The position numbers and the translations under genes were made by a program. Shown here one piece after another: positions 33,612-44,956 of a stretch of 64,000 nt of DNA. Position 1 is the first letter of the stretch, and each line of letters begins with the position of its first letter. Below the pieces are notes generated by a model, which saw only the letters and a program-made list of their open reading frames with translations, made no database searches and was not told where the DNA came from. Origin of the DNA: Pollenia angustigena (lineage: Eukaryota; Arthropoda; Insecta; Diptera; Polleniidae); assembly GCA_930367215.1 (NCBI GenBank), contig OV884057.1:110633284-110697283 (forward strand). Direction: 5' to 3'.

Positions 33612-35923
33612 ATGTCGGAAGATTTGATGAGAAGTTCGGCGGGTATTAAGGTAAGTACAAACATTACCATGGAGCCTGTCATGTTACAACATTGTGGCTG
33701 CTGATGAATCTGTTCCTGGAAAATAAAAACTTAAGGAAAATAAAACATGTACCTATGTATATGTTATAAAATATTCATAGGTTCAAATGTACACTGTGGA
33801 CATGTCTTGTGGACAAACGAGGGAGGAAAAAAGTAAAGTGTGTCACGCATATAGCGTCACCCCCTTACCAACCAACTTCGTCTGTCCGACAAGAAATGTC
33901 CTTAGTGTACATTTTGACTGGGCAGACATATTGTTTGCAACGTGACAGCTCCTACGCTTATATTATAATAAAATCTTCATTTTTTAAAGCTTGAGTGGAA
34001 TCCAGAAAACGTTTTAAAGTTGATAGAACTGTTTAAAGCTGAACAATGTTTGTACAATACAAAAAATCCACTTTACCACAACAAACACGCGCGATCTGAA
34101 GCTTTGGAAGGCATTGTAGTAAATATGTGCGAAACGCTGCCTGGTGTTACAATAATGGATATAAAGGTAAAATATTAATATTTATATTTGCGGGTTAAAA
34201 TTAATTTTTATTATTTAAACGTAATTTTAGACAAAATTAAATTATCTTCGTTCGCAATACTCAAGGGAACTGTCACGAGAATGGGAATCTAAAAAAAGTG
34301 GTATAGGAACCGATGATGTCTATACCCCTTCTGCATATTGGTTTGAACACCTACATTTTATAAAAGATTTTGTACGTGTTCGTAAAGGAAAGTCTAATAT
34401 TTCACAAGTAAGTTATAAAGTTTTTAATGTTCATTTAATAGGACTATAATTACATATAAAAATTTCAATATAAATATTTAAATAGATCCTTGATGTTAAT
34501 TCTTTATCTGAATCTGATGAACAATCATCATCATCGAAGCGAAAGCAGGTAAATCTCTACATTACGTCGCCTAAAGTACTGTATTATATATTTTTTGAAT
34601 TGCATACCCATTGGCTATGTCTTGCACGAATCATTGACGAATTTAAAACATAGATATATCCTAATTCATTAAGCCACATTAGCTATGCATTTTTAAAAAC
34701 AATCGGCCATGTTCTGATAATAGCACGATTTGAAATCGCAAAACGCCAGATTGATTTTTTGTTGTTCTGAAACTCGTGCGTTTTGCTTGCGATCTGCCAT
34801 AGTTTCTTAAAGTTCCCTTAAGCATACTTTTGCAATTTAAAGTCACCAAACTTCTTGCGATTGCGATTTACATTACACGTTTTATGCAATTTCAAGTCAA
34901 GATCGCAAGTGTTAAGCGTTTTGCGATTGTCAGAACATGCCAGTATGTCCTAAATAGTTAGTAGACTTGCTAAAATGTTTTCATATAAAACGTGGTGTAG
35001 GGTATCATATGGTCGGGCTTGACCGTCTATACTTTTTTACTTGTTTATAGTTATTTTTGTTTTTTATTGTGAAAAAATTATTTTTGTTTGCTTAAGGTTC
35101 GGTCAAACATGGCAAACATTTGACGAAAAAAGCGTAACCAGCATGGAAACTAAGTTCATTTTCATTAATTCTAATATACTTTTTTAAATATGTATTCACA
35201 TTTATTAAAAATTATATAAAAGTAGCCTTTTGCAGCATAATTAAACTTATTTCGTATATAGAATACAAGATAAATTACACTTATACTGAGGAATACGTAG
35301 CGGTTCCGCTTTTTCGTCAAATGGTTGCCAAATGTGATCGTACCTTTAGAAGACAGATTAAAAAGACAATAATGCTAATTTTGTCGTTGTTAGAGGATAC
35401 CTTACAATACAATGTTACAATGCTTTGGCAAAAGACAACTTAAAGAGTATATCGGTCATGCCGTCGTTTATAAACTTCTTTAGAATATAGAGCACAAGAC
35501 AATGTCGTCGACGGCCGTTTTCCCTATTGGGTATATACAAACATACATACACACATTCATCACATACCTGAATACTAGCAACCAAATTGATTTTAAATAT
35601 TTTTTCTTATTTTTCGTATTATATATATATGTAAGGGTGATAATGATGCATCGTTCACAGAATCTGAAGATTCAGCACCACCAAAACAAAAGAGAAAGAC
35701 AAATTATGATGAAACTGACGAAGTGATAAAAGCTGCTACTTCTTTATTGCAGAAAATGACTGAAGATGAAAATACAGAAGAAAAATTTTCAGGAGGTTTG
35801 TTAAGCTTCATATCTTCAAGTATATCAGAGATAACAAATAAAAATTTAAGAGATGAAGTTTCATCCAAAATAATTATGTTACTCTTTGAGTATATGAAGA
35901 AACAACGAGAACTTAAAGAATAG
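33612..35923 (+). CDS. Harbinger accessory DNA-binding protein (MADF-like), five exons
   Basis: Exons 33612-33650, 33990-34166, 34231-34407, 34496-34548 and 35636-35923 are all phase 0 and contain no stop, giving about 244 residues to TAG. Residues 14-115 resemble a MADF/Myb-SANT domain: LEWNPENVLKLIELFK, LYHNKHARSEALEGIV and YLRSQYSRELSREWESKK. A serine/acid-rich hinge (SESDEQSSSSKRKQ) and a helical C-terminus (LLSFISSSISEITN, LFEYMKKQRELKE) follow; this end could interact with partners. In Harbinger systems such a protein binds the TIRs and helps the nuclease enter the nucleus. Introns have GT/AG ends. Whether expressed is unknown; the nuclease partner is broken. Confidence 0.75.
34575..35047 (+). 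mobile_element. DINE-2 3' fragment with a nested MITE, in intron 4
   Basis: Ends GTAGGGTATCATATGGTCGG, GCTTGACC, TACTTGTTT, matching the terminus at 5401-5450 in opposite orientation. 34708-34940 is a MITE with GGCCATGTTCTGATAAT / ATTGTCAGAACATGCC ends. Confidence 0.55.
35095..35345. mobile_element. Harbinger-type MITE, 251 bp
   Basis: Ends AGGTTCGGTCAAACATGGC / GCCAAATGTGATCGTACCT with inner TTTGACGAAAAAAGCG arms; TTA on both sides. It lies in intron 4 of the MADF gene. Confidence 0.75.
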
Positions 35924-36237
35924 TAAATGAAAAATACAGTTTCGTTTTTGTTCAAAATACACAATTTAAATTTTTTTTATTAATTAAAAAAAAAAAAAAT
36001 ACATATGTAAATTCTTTGGAATAATTTGTTGTTTTTTTATATTATTTTATTCAAATGTTATAAACAATTTTATAAACTTATAAAATTTTTTAATAAATAA
36101 ATTAAAAGATATAAAAAAATTAAATATTTTACACAGTTTTTTAATTCAAGTGTTAAGTTTTCATTAAGAAATGTTATTTATATATTGGTTTTTTATACAT
36201 TTTAATGCAACTATTTAAAAATTATTTTTGCTTAAAA

Positions 36238-37956
36238 TTAAAAATTAAATCTTTTTATTGATTCTTGCTGCCATTCTAGAATGTCAACATTGTTGAAATA
36301 CTGCTTATACTTGTTCCTTATTTCAGACGCATCGTCGGAATATCGGTTTCCTTGACACTTTTCTAAACGAGTCAAGTTGAGGTTTTTAGATGTTAGATCA
36401 TAGTCGTTATCTTCTTTAATAAGGTAGTTGTCCCAAAAGCGTTTTCTACCACACGCCTTGCTCTTGACAAACGGTAGTTGAATATTTTATTTTCGTTTGA
36501 CTGCCTTTGATTGTAGGGTTTTATTATCCTTGAAGTCAAACGAAACGCGTCGTCTGACACGAAAACATAAGGAACCTTAAACGATTGAACATAAAAAAAG
36601 ATATATGTATGCGTAACGTTATCTTAATTTTAAGTTTAAAATATTATATAAAAAAGCTAAGGCAAAGTTTAAAACTGTAAGAAATGTACATAAGCTTATT
36701 TATATACATATGTACATACATACATTTCTTTTTTATCAAGTTTTATATTTCGACTTAGAAAACTTTTATGTGTTAGAAACGTATTGTCTAAATGAAAGTG
36801 GCGATATGCCATATATGTACATATGTATATGTACATATCATGAAGTAACATGCAAAATAACATAATATGAAAAAAATGTTCATTCTATATGAGATTTTGT
36901 AATAAATTTTAATTCCAAATATGTACCTTTATGTTTGTTTTGGGAAGTGGTTCATCTTCGGGGAAAGTAACAAGGTTTTGTTTGATGGCATCTCCAATAT
37001 CTGAGGCGTTAAATACGGCAGCGTCATTGGCTCGACCATTTATTCCAACATCCACCATAATAAATTTATAATTATCATCCACTACATCCAACAAGATTAC
37101 ACTATTAAATCCTTTATAATTATAATAATAGGATCCTTCAGACGCTTTTGGAGAAAACGCAATGTGTTTGCCATCTAAAAACCTACATTATTAACATATT
37201 TGTGAGCGAGGAAAAATACAAATTACCAATTGCTCCAAGGCACATGGGAAAGTTCCACTTCTGGTTAAAATCATTAGCGATTTTTTTCCAACCGACTGCT
37301 GTATTACATCCCTTTAAAATAAAATTTAATTTCAAAGCCAGGTTGATTTTAACTATCTTAATCTTACTTTTAGATATTGTCCACTAAGCTAGCTATATAT
37401 AGCATGCAGATATCGATATCAATGAACTTGATACTCGAAACACATAGGATAGGTCCTTATAAGTGTTTCCTGTCGCCAAATACCTTAGTGTGATCAGTAA
37501 TCTGTGCTTAAACAAACACCATTGAATTATTATTATAATTAAACATGTTCAAGGATTTTTTAATACATACCGCGTTGTTGCTGAAACGGACTCTCGCAAC
37601 ACAGTATTTTTTTTTGATATAAGTGGGCCAACAACACTTTACAATTCTTGGAAACGATCTTTGGAAAGTCTACAAAAATTTTCAAAACTTCTCGGGTCTT
37701 CTAATTGCAATTCCTTAATTGCAATATGTGTTAGATCCTTTCCTGAATATCGCCGCAGAAGCCATTCACGACTCCAGTAACGTTTGCAAGCTCGGCGTAC
37801 ATAATTTTTTTTAACTTTAATTTTTTTTAATATTGTTAAAACTAGCACAATTCCTATGAGCCTTTTTTTATTTAATTTTCTGGTCATTACTCTCATATTT
37901 TTATAAATTTCTTTATTTTTCTTCACAATTTTTACAAATTCAAGCAAAAAACGCAC
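36238..37956 (-). pseudogene. HARBI1-like (DDE_Tnp_4) nuclease, broken
   Basis: Exons on - : 37956-37571, 37311-37227, 37174-36927 and 36575-36238. Readable blocks are RYWSREWLLRRYSG, LQLEDPRSFENFCRLSKDRF, VLRESVSATTR, WKKIANDFNQKWNFPMCLGAI-D-GKHIAF, GSYYYNYKGFNSVILLDVV, FIMVDVGINGRANDAAVF and, in the last exon, VSDDAFRLTSRII and IFNYRLSRARRVVENAFG. The catalytic DGKH, DVG and DDAF aspartates are present. A TAA after RFQEL, a frameshift just after it and another near 36440 (after VVENAFG) inactivate it. The endonuclease cuts at TIRs. It converges with the MADF gene, leaving about 310 bp between their ends. Confidence 0.85.
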
Positions 37957-38639
37957 TTATACAAATTTTTAACAGCTGTTTTTCTTTCCACGTGTGTGTT
38001 TATACGTTGTGTGATGGTGTGAACACAAACTGTCATGTTAAATTAGATTTTTTGACAGTCGAAACAAAACTCATTTGATTTCTATCTCACAAAGTATTAT
38101 GGAATACGTAAGGCTTGTGAGATAGTGTAATCTAGCCTTAAGTAGTTTTTCACACTAAATTATACATTGAATGTTACACAGTTTACATAAAACATTTAAC
38201 ATATAATTAAATTAAACAAATTTATTTAAATTTATTCAGATGTAAAGCACAGGTAGTTTTCTGTCTTAAATAATTAACCTTCATAATGTTTTGGGTCAGA
38301 AATGCCCCATTATTAAGAATTTTCATACATTTTCTAATTTAAATGCACTTTTAGTAAATTTTTTAAACACGTCTTTTTAATTTTTTTAAAAACAAATATT
38401 TATAATAAAAGATTTGAATTAGATAAACATAAATATTTATTTATATGCAAATTCGCCATACACTCATTGTGTAAATACACCGCCGAATAAATACGCCATA
38501 TATTCAATTATTTAAAAGGGGGACTCCCAAATACACATCAGTTAAACAATTACATAAAGTTTAAACTTCTATGTTTGTGTTTTAAAAACGTTTCCAAATT
38601 TCGCGTGTGTTTTGATTTTAAATTTAAATCGTGTAAGAA

Positions 38640-40817
38640 ATGTCGACTTCAAGAGAAGAAATTTATCTAGTTGGATGAAGAATGCTCAATATTTTGGGAA
38701 AAAGCTAAAATTCCGCTGCAACAATTTCACAGAGCTGTTAAAAAGCTACTGGACTTGCATGACGATTGGAGAACCCTTGTTAAAACAAAAAAAAAAGATA
38801 TGGAGACACCTATATTACCAGAAGAGAAGAATGGAAAAATGCTCTTCATGATTTATTTGATATTGCCCATAATGATGCATTAAGCCTAATTAAAGTGGAG
38901 GAAGACAAACTGTTTCTGAGAAATCAAAGATTAAGAGGTCGCCCTGGCAGCATGCTTGGCGTAGATTATAAATTATTAAAAAAGAACGAAAGAACTCAAA
39001 AAAGATTCGAGGCGGAAGAAGAGAGAAAGAGAAGAAATGTGCAAAACCCATGGACTTCAGCAGGTTATTCTAATAGGTTGAATAATTTAACTGTGTCAGA
39101 TTCTGAATCCGAATACGAAGAAAGTGAAGAAGAATCGGAAACTATGACAAAAACTAAAGTCAAAAGAGCGCGAAAGGATATTTTAACGCCCAGACTTGCT
39201 GCTGTTTTTGACAAGATAAAACTAAGCAACAAGGATGTCGTGCATATACTGGTTGCAGTTTTAGATGCGTAACGCTTAAACTCAAATGAATATGTGATAA
39301 ATCGAACTTCTATGCGCCATCAACGAGAGGTTTTAAGAGAAGAGCTCAGCAAGAATATTGTTCAAAAGTTTAGAACAATAGATCAACCACTTACAATACA
39401 TTGGGACACGAAGTTTCTAAATACCATAACCGGGAAGAAGGAAGATTGTTTGTCAATTATAGCTACCGCACCTAACATTGAACAAATTTTAAATATGCCT
39501 GATATTCCCTCTGGAACAGGTCTTGTTTTTGACACTTTGGATGAACATTGTATTTTAGACAAAACTGAGGCATTTGTTTTCGATACAACAGCATCAAATA
39601 CTGGGCGATTCAAAGGGGCATGCACTTTACTAGAAAAAAAGAATTGGACGTGACATTTTATATATGTGTTGCCGGCATCACATTTTCGAAATAGTTTTGT
39701 CTGCTGTGTTTTTGGAAGCAAATATTGGAGTACATACCACAGGACCTGATATAGTTGTATTTAAAAAATTTAGAAAGGTTTGGCATCAAATTCAGCAAGA
39801 CAAGTACAAGCCTGGAATACATGACTCAAGAATTAAGGAAATATTAAAAGATGAGTATGAAGTAATAACTGCTTTTTGTAACAAAAAGCTATTGGAGGTA
39901 TTACCGAGAGAAGATTACACGGAATTTCTGGAGCTTATTGTAATTTTTTTGGGAGGCACTCCACCTAAAGGTATTTCGTTTTACAAGCCTGGGGCGTTTC
40001 ATTTAGCTAGGTGGATGTCTAAAGCCATTTACTGCCTCAAAATTTTGCTTTTTCGAAACCAGTTTTCTGAACTCAGCGATTGCGAACGTAATGGATTAAT
40101 AGAGCTCGCCGGATTCATAATAAAATGCTATTCAGTTTTCTGGTTCGACGCTTCAAATGCTGTATTAGCCCCACTAAATGATATAAAATTTTATCGCAAA
40201 TTGGAAGAGCATAAAGAAATAAACAAAAACATTGCAGAAAAAGCAATTACAAAAATAGTAAACCATTTATATTATTTAAGCGAAGAGTGTGTTGGATTTG
40301 TTTTATTTGATCCAAAGATTTCTTCAGAAACTAAGGCGAAGTCAGAAAATGGGCATTGGAATATCTGAAGAATCTTTAGAAGACAAAGAGTGCGTTCCAA
40401 AAAAACTTAAAAAAATTTTATTAATAGGGATGATTCAATCATTTTGGAAGCACTATTTTCTGCAAATACCAAAAACTTATTTAAGCGTTTCAACATTTCT
40501 GAGATATTTTGAAAAACAGATTTAAAAACATGGAAGGATTCAGAAGAATATATGAACGGGAAACACATCTTTGAAAACCTAAGATTGTTAATGACTGTGC
40601 AGAAAGGGGTATAAAATTAATTCAGGAATACCATCAAAAATTAACAAAAGACGAGGAGCAGCGACAGTATATTTTTAAGGTAAAATATATTAAATTAAAT
40701 ATCTAAAATTAAAATTCTTAAACTTTCCTTGCATTTTAGGTTGTTCAACATTATAGGCCCCAATATTCCAAAAATTCAACTTTAAAGGACTACTTATTTA
40801 CTGAATTCAAACTATAG
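38640..40817 (+). pseudogene. Group-X transposase, nearly full length with few lesions
   Basis: Across about five lesions one reads a protein of roughly 650-700 residues: LDEECSIFWEKAKIPLQQFH; RGRPGSMLGVDYKLL with basic coiled sequence; an acidic patch (SDSESEYEESEEESE); LTIHWDTKFLNTITGK; IPSGTG; VFDTTASNTGRFKGACTLLE; MCCRHHIFEIVLSAVF with TTGPD; GAFHLARWMSKAIYCLK; LYYLSEECVGFVLFD; and a terminal VNDCAERGIKLIQEY...EEQRQYIFKVVQHYR. FDTTASN plus CRHH recalls the D ... C-x-x-H arrangement of several DDE transposases (hAT, Kolobok, P, MULE). Lesions: frameshifts near 38660, 38825, 39645 and 40370, and TAA at 39270. A 61-bp GT-AG intron (40680-40740) is intact. The superfamily is not identified. 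Confidence 0.7.
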
Positions 40818-40872
40818 ACGTTTATTCCATTTTTAAATACATATTTGGTTTTTACTTTAGATGGGTTAACTT

Positions 40873-41934
40873 ATTATACCCTTCACCTCAGGTGGAAAAG
40901 GGTATATATAAGTTTGTCATAACGTTTGTAATTTCCACAATATTGATTTTAGACCCCATAAAGTATATATATTCTGGGTCCATATGAGAAGAGAAGTTGA
41001 TTTAACGATGTCCGTCTGACCGTCTGTCCGTCTGTCCGTCTTACGTTTGATATGTGTTTTCCGGATAATCCAGACATGATAGCGGCTAGGTTGTTTTACA
41101 TTTATGTTACATACAGTCCACCATTTCTTGCTATTGAAATTCAGCCAGATCGGTCCATAAATGACGTAGATATGAGCAAAAAACCACGACTACCTCTAAA
41201 TTTTTCCAAAAATCCCTTGTTGTTGTTGTATTTTTTTTATTTCTGTATATCTTGAGAACGGCAAGAGCCAAAATTTCCAAATTAGGTACACACATTTAGT
41301 TTGCCAATACACACCATCCTACAAAATGTGGGCGGGATTGGAGAAGTGGGCGTGGTACCTCCCGTACAAAAAAATTAAAAATTTTATAAAAACCTAAATT
41401 TAAGGGCTGACATATGTCCTATGGATATGACTTATATACTTAAAAACTCGCCAAAAAAGATAAAAGACAACAAACAAACACACATACATGGCGCAAACTA
41501 TTTTGGTGCATATATTTCCCAACTTCGTGGTGAACAAAAATATCAGAAGTAATTACAACAAAACTTTGTTGAATTTTGTGAACAGTCAACGTGCCATATT
41601 TAATTTTAATGATATTCGATTAACGTTCCTTCATGGTTCAGTTGTCTAGGGGGTTTGTTAGAAACTGAGAGTTCCCGGTTCGATTCTTGGTTTTTTAAAA
41701 AGAAAATTTTTTTTTAATATTTTTATTTTTTTTTATGTTCTAAAAAAGATTTAAAAAAAATATTTACCAGTTTTCGCTTTTTAAATTTTATTTATAATGA
41801 AGTTTGAGGTATTGCAAATATGTATGTATACGTAAAAATTATTAAGTTTTTGTCTAGTTGCTCTGTATTCTGCTCGCACAATGGTGAAGGGTATATAAGA
41901 TTCGGCACAGCCGAATATAGCACTCTTACTTGTT
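40873..41934 (+). mobile_element. DINE-1-like copy, complete ends
   Basis: TTATACCCTTCACCTCAGGT at the 5' end, a CCGTCTGACCGTCTGTCCGT tract near 41010, and a 3' end GGTGAAGGGTATATAAG with the ATTCGGC/GCCGAAT hairpin (about 41900) and CTTACTTG. Insertion lies between T residues without an obvious TSD, as in Helentrons. It separates the transposase from the right arm of group X. Confidence 0.75.
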
Positions 41935-42399
41935 TATTTTTACTTTGTTTTTATTTATTGGTTTCTTATGGATTTTTTTTTAGTTTTTATTTTGTTAGCT
42001 ATCAATTTTGTTTGGTTATTTATTGTTTTTGATTTAATGATGAAACAGAACTGGGGCTGAACGATGTTTTTCATACAGTTTGACATAAAATTATGCCAGA
42101 GAATGCGGTCGAGAAATAAAATCCATTTTATTTTGAGGACGTTTTTTCTAATGCTCTCACATAAATACAATTATTCTCTTAACAATGCTACCATACCTTC
42201 ATTCAATTTCATACATTTTGTAAACAAAGAAAAAAAAAAACAAAAGAAAATGAAAGAAATGAGAGAGAATTTGAAGTTACTGCCGACGTTTTAATTATGG
42301 GCTTTAAAATTTTTGCTTGAAGTTGAAGACTCAGTTCTGTTTCATCATTTATTTGTTTGTTTATAAAATAAATACGTACTTCTTTTTAAAAAAAATAAA
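41935..42399. other. Group-X interior, right part
   Basis: Short ORFs on both strands without recognisable motifs. AT-rich. Confidence 0.35.
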
Positions 42400-42709
42400 A
42401 GTGCATTTAAAAACGAAAATTCTAAATAATGGGTCATTACTAACCCAAGGCATTATAAGGGTTAATTATTTAAGACAGAAAACTACCTGAGCTTAACATC
42501 CGAATAAAACAGAATATATGTAGTCATTTTTATTGTTAAATTAGGAAAAATAGGTATTTATATGATTTTTTTGAGAAAAAATTACGAATTTGACCTTCTG
42601 ACCTCTGTGTGGCGAGGTTTAGAGTTGGCCGATTTGGCTCAAATATTTACCATTAAATATTTAAACCAAGCTTAAAAAAATAGTGGAGCGCAGTTTTGGA
42701 AATTTGGCA

Positions 42710-43211
42710 TACATATATCAATGTAAATGTAGATACATTTATAAAATGTTGTGCCCAAATTCAAGAAAACCATATTTCTTACCTTATTATCTCTCCATTA
42801 TTGGTAGAACCGTCTCCCTTTAAAAATATTCGTTAAGATTTCGTTCTGACGTACTCAATTCGTTATTTTAATTTTCGTTAAATACACTGAAATTTATTGT
42901 TGGGGGTAAGGTAGCTCTTAAGCGCATTTCACTGGTTGCTTAGGCCAGATCATTTGGAAACTTTTTCCAAAGACCTTGGAAAAGCTTAAGATATACAAAC
43001 AAGCTGTTAATCGAATGAGAATTACAAACATATAAACAGTGTGTTCATCATTTCTTAGATTCCCCTACAATTGGTTGGCTTTTTTCGGACTCGAAATGTA
43101 GTTGTGATTGGGTAAAAAGTTGTTTTCGTAAGAAAATCAAAATAAAGTAATTTGTTAGATAATTTTTTGGCATCTTGTAGCATCACCGGTGTTTTGTCTA
43201 CAGAATTCTTA
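42710..43211. other. Intergenic stretch
   Basis: No gene or repeat recognised. Confidence 0.35.
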
Positions 43212-43351
43212 AGGCTCACTTAGCCGGGATCTAAAGCAATTAGAACAATTATAATTAGCAGTAAGATGTTACGTCTCAGTCTGTAAGAAATAGATTGGTC
43301 TTACTTTTTACGGAAAGGTTAAGTTACTTTTACTCCCGGCTAACTGAGCCT
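43212..43351. mobile_element. Harbinger-type MITE, 140 bp (GGCTCAGTTAGCCGGGA family, copy 2)
   Basis: Ends AGGCTCACTTAGCCGGGA / TACTCCCGGCTAACTGAGCCT, flanked by TTA and TAA. Confidence 0.7.
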
Positions 43352-43694
43352 TAAGTCGATTAGATAACAGCCGCAGCTGGCTAAGCTGGGCGGCAACGAC
43401 GGCTGGCTAGTTGTTGCCAGAAAGAAACAAAAAAATATTGATAATTTTCTTAAAAAAATTTCAACCACAGCATCGCTATCGAAAAGTAACTATCGAAAGT
43501 CCAATTGAAACAGAACTATAAATAGTACTTCCGATTGTTTGCCAGCTCTAACGAAGACCTTTAGCTCATTATAGTAAAACATATCAGAGTCTCTGGAGGG
43601 AATCGCGAACCCGCAACCCTCTCATGAATAGACCAACAAGCCAAGGGGCACCCTAAATTTTAATAACTTTTATCCGTATACAATGTATAACGGT

Positions 43695-44798
43695 CAGAGA
43701 AGCACGCCGATTAAAAATTTTCGGCGGCGGCGGCTGAGCTGCTTTGCGCCGATTTTTTTGAAGACAAAAAAAAATATTCGGCTGCGCCGAACTTATGTAC
43801 AGTAAACATATATGTAGATAAAAAAAAACAAAAAGACAACTAATGATTTATTCGTTTAAAAAGTAAAGATTTTATAAAAGATAAATTAAATTTTTAGATT
43901 AAAAAAAACTATTTACAGCAAATACCTTGTTAGTTGTACTACGGTCACTAAAAGATATTAAAATAAGATTTTCTTAAAATTTAGAAACATCAGGCATTTA
44001 TTAATTAAGTTTGTGGTCCATTATTTTTTATAAAAATATTTGTTTTACTTAATCCGATATTTTGTCACACCTTTGTGTAACTACTTTAGGGAAAATTAAC
44101 GAACATGTCGACTGCAGATGTTCTTTGTTGTGTACAACTTTTTGTTTTCGCCTTGACTGCGACTTTTTTCATTTAATGAATCAGAAGTACAGGCAAAAGT
44201 TTATTTTTGTCCAATGACAAATGAAGAAGTCGAAGTAACAGCACAATCTTATGACTTTTACTATCTCAACTGCAGCTTTTTAAACACTGCACTTAGGCCC
44301 GTTTTCACAACTTACCGATAGCTAAAAGTAGACTTTAACAGGCCTTTTAAAAAGTTTTCCATTATTAAAACTCAAAGCTTAATCGTAAAGAGCGATAAAG
44401 TAAATTAAGGTTTAACCTACCTGGTATGTTAAAGTAAAGCTGTAATAATGGTACACTTATATACGGTTAGTTGTGAAAACGGGCCTTAACCACCTTTTCC
44501 ACATGCCAAATACAAAAAAGTTTCGTTAAAACTGTTTAAGTATTTGTATAAGGCAACAGTGCTACAAAATTAATTAAATACCGATTTTCGTAAGTATTCA
44601 CTAACTTAAATAAAATTAAAAAATACCAAAAATTAATTAAATAACTAATTTTGGCTTAATATAAAAAAATAGAAAAAAAGATAATCAGCTAGCAATTGAG
44701 CCGTCGATCAGCCGAGTATATCGGCGGCGGCGCGGCTTGTCGAAAAAAATCGGCTGAGCGGCTAGCCGTCAGCCGCGCCGTTACGGCTTGCTTTTCTG
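43695..44798. mobile_element. hAT element with CGG-rich subterminal repeats, 1104 bp
   Basis: TIR CAGAGAAGCACGCCG / CGGCTTGCTTTTCTG with a perfect 8-bp TSD ATAACGGT (43687-43694, 44799-44806). Subterminal regions are unusually GC-rich (TTCGGCGGCGGCGGCTGAG; ATCGGCGGCGGCGCGG), with GCCGA motifs in both orientations that may be transposase-binding sites (inference). Contains the nested MITE at 44291-44487. Confidence 0.85.
44291..44487. mobile_element. Nested Harbinger-type MITE
   Basis: GGCCCGTTTTCACAACT / AGTTGTGAAAACGGGCC with TTA on each side. Confidence 0.75.
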
Positions 44799-44956
44799 AT
44801 AACGGTATGTATACTATACATACCTACATTCGAACATTCGTATTTATTTTAACATAAACTTTTATTTTTTTTAGGTCTTTCAATGGTTTTGTACAAATTA
44901 CATCTTATGCTTAATTAAATGCCTACGTAGGTAAACTATTTAATTACTTAGCGCAA

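Larger units (their letters stand above)
33160..38138. mobile_element. PIF/Harbinger transposon, 4979 bp, with two convergent genes
   Basis: TIR AGGCTAGATTACACTAT / ATAGTGTAATCTAGCCT with a 3-bp TSD TAA (33157-33159, 38139-38141). It encodes a MADF-type DNA-binding protein on + (33612-35923) and a HARBI1-like nuclease on - (37956-36238), the standard two-gene layout of this superfamily. Intron 4 of the MADF gene has been enlarged by a DINE-2 tail and two MITEs. Confidence 0.9.
32906..38228 (-). mobile_element. PLE-type 3' fragment inserted in the left arm of group X
   Basis: 32906-33159 and 38142-38228 separate two parts of the group-X inverted arm that are contiguous on the right side, so they are an insertion. 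33020-33070 carries CCCAACGTTTCGTC ... GACATCTTCAGGGG, the hallmark of Penelope-like 3' ends. No RT sequence is visible. The Harbinger at 33160-38138 sits within it. Confidence 0.45.
32683..42709 (+). mobile_element. Large TAGGGTG-group (group X) transposon carrying nested insertions
   Basis: The left end ATGTACAT-TAGGGTGGCAGC (32675 on) has an inverted arm of about 340 bp when inserts are removed: 32710-32905 and 38229-38350 match, inverted, 42400-42709 (blocks ACTGCGCCCCACTATTTTTT, CTCTAAACCTCGCCACACAG, AGGTAGTTTTCTGTCTTAAA). The outermost ~30 bp of the right arm are missing. Inside are a transposase gene (38640-40817), a PLE 3' fragment split by a Harbinger (32906-38228) and a DINE-1-like copy (40873-41934). 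Without inserts it would be about 4 kb. Confidence 0.75.
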
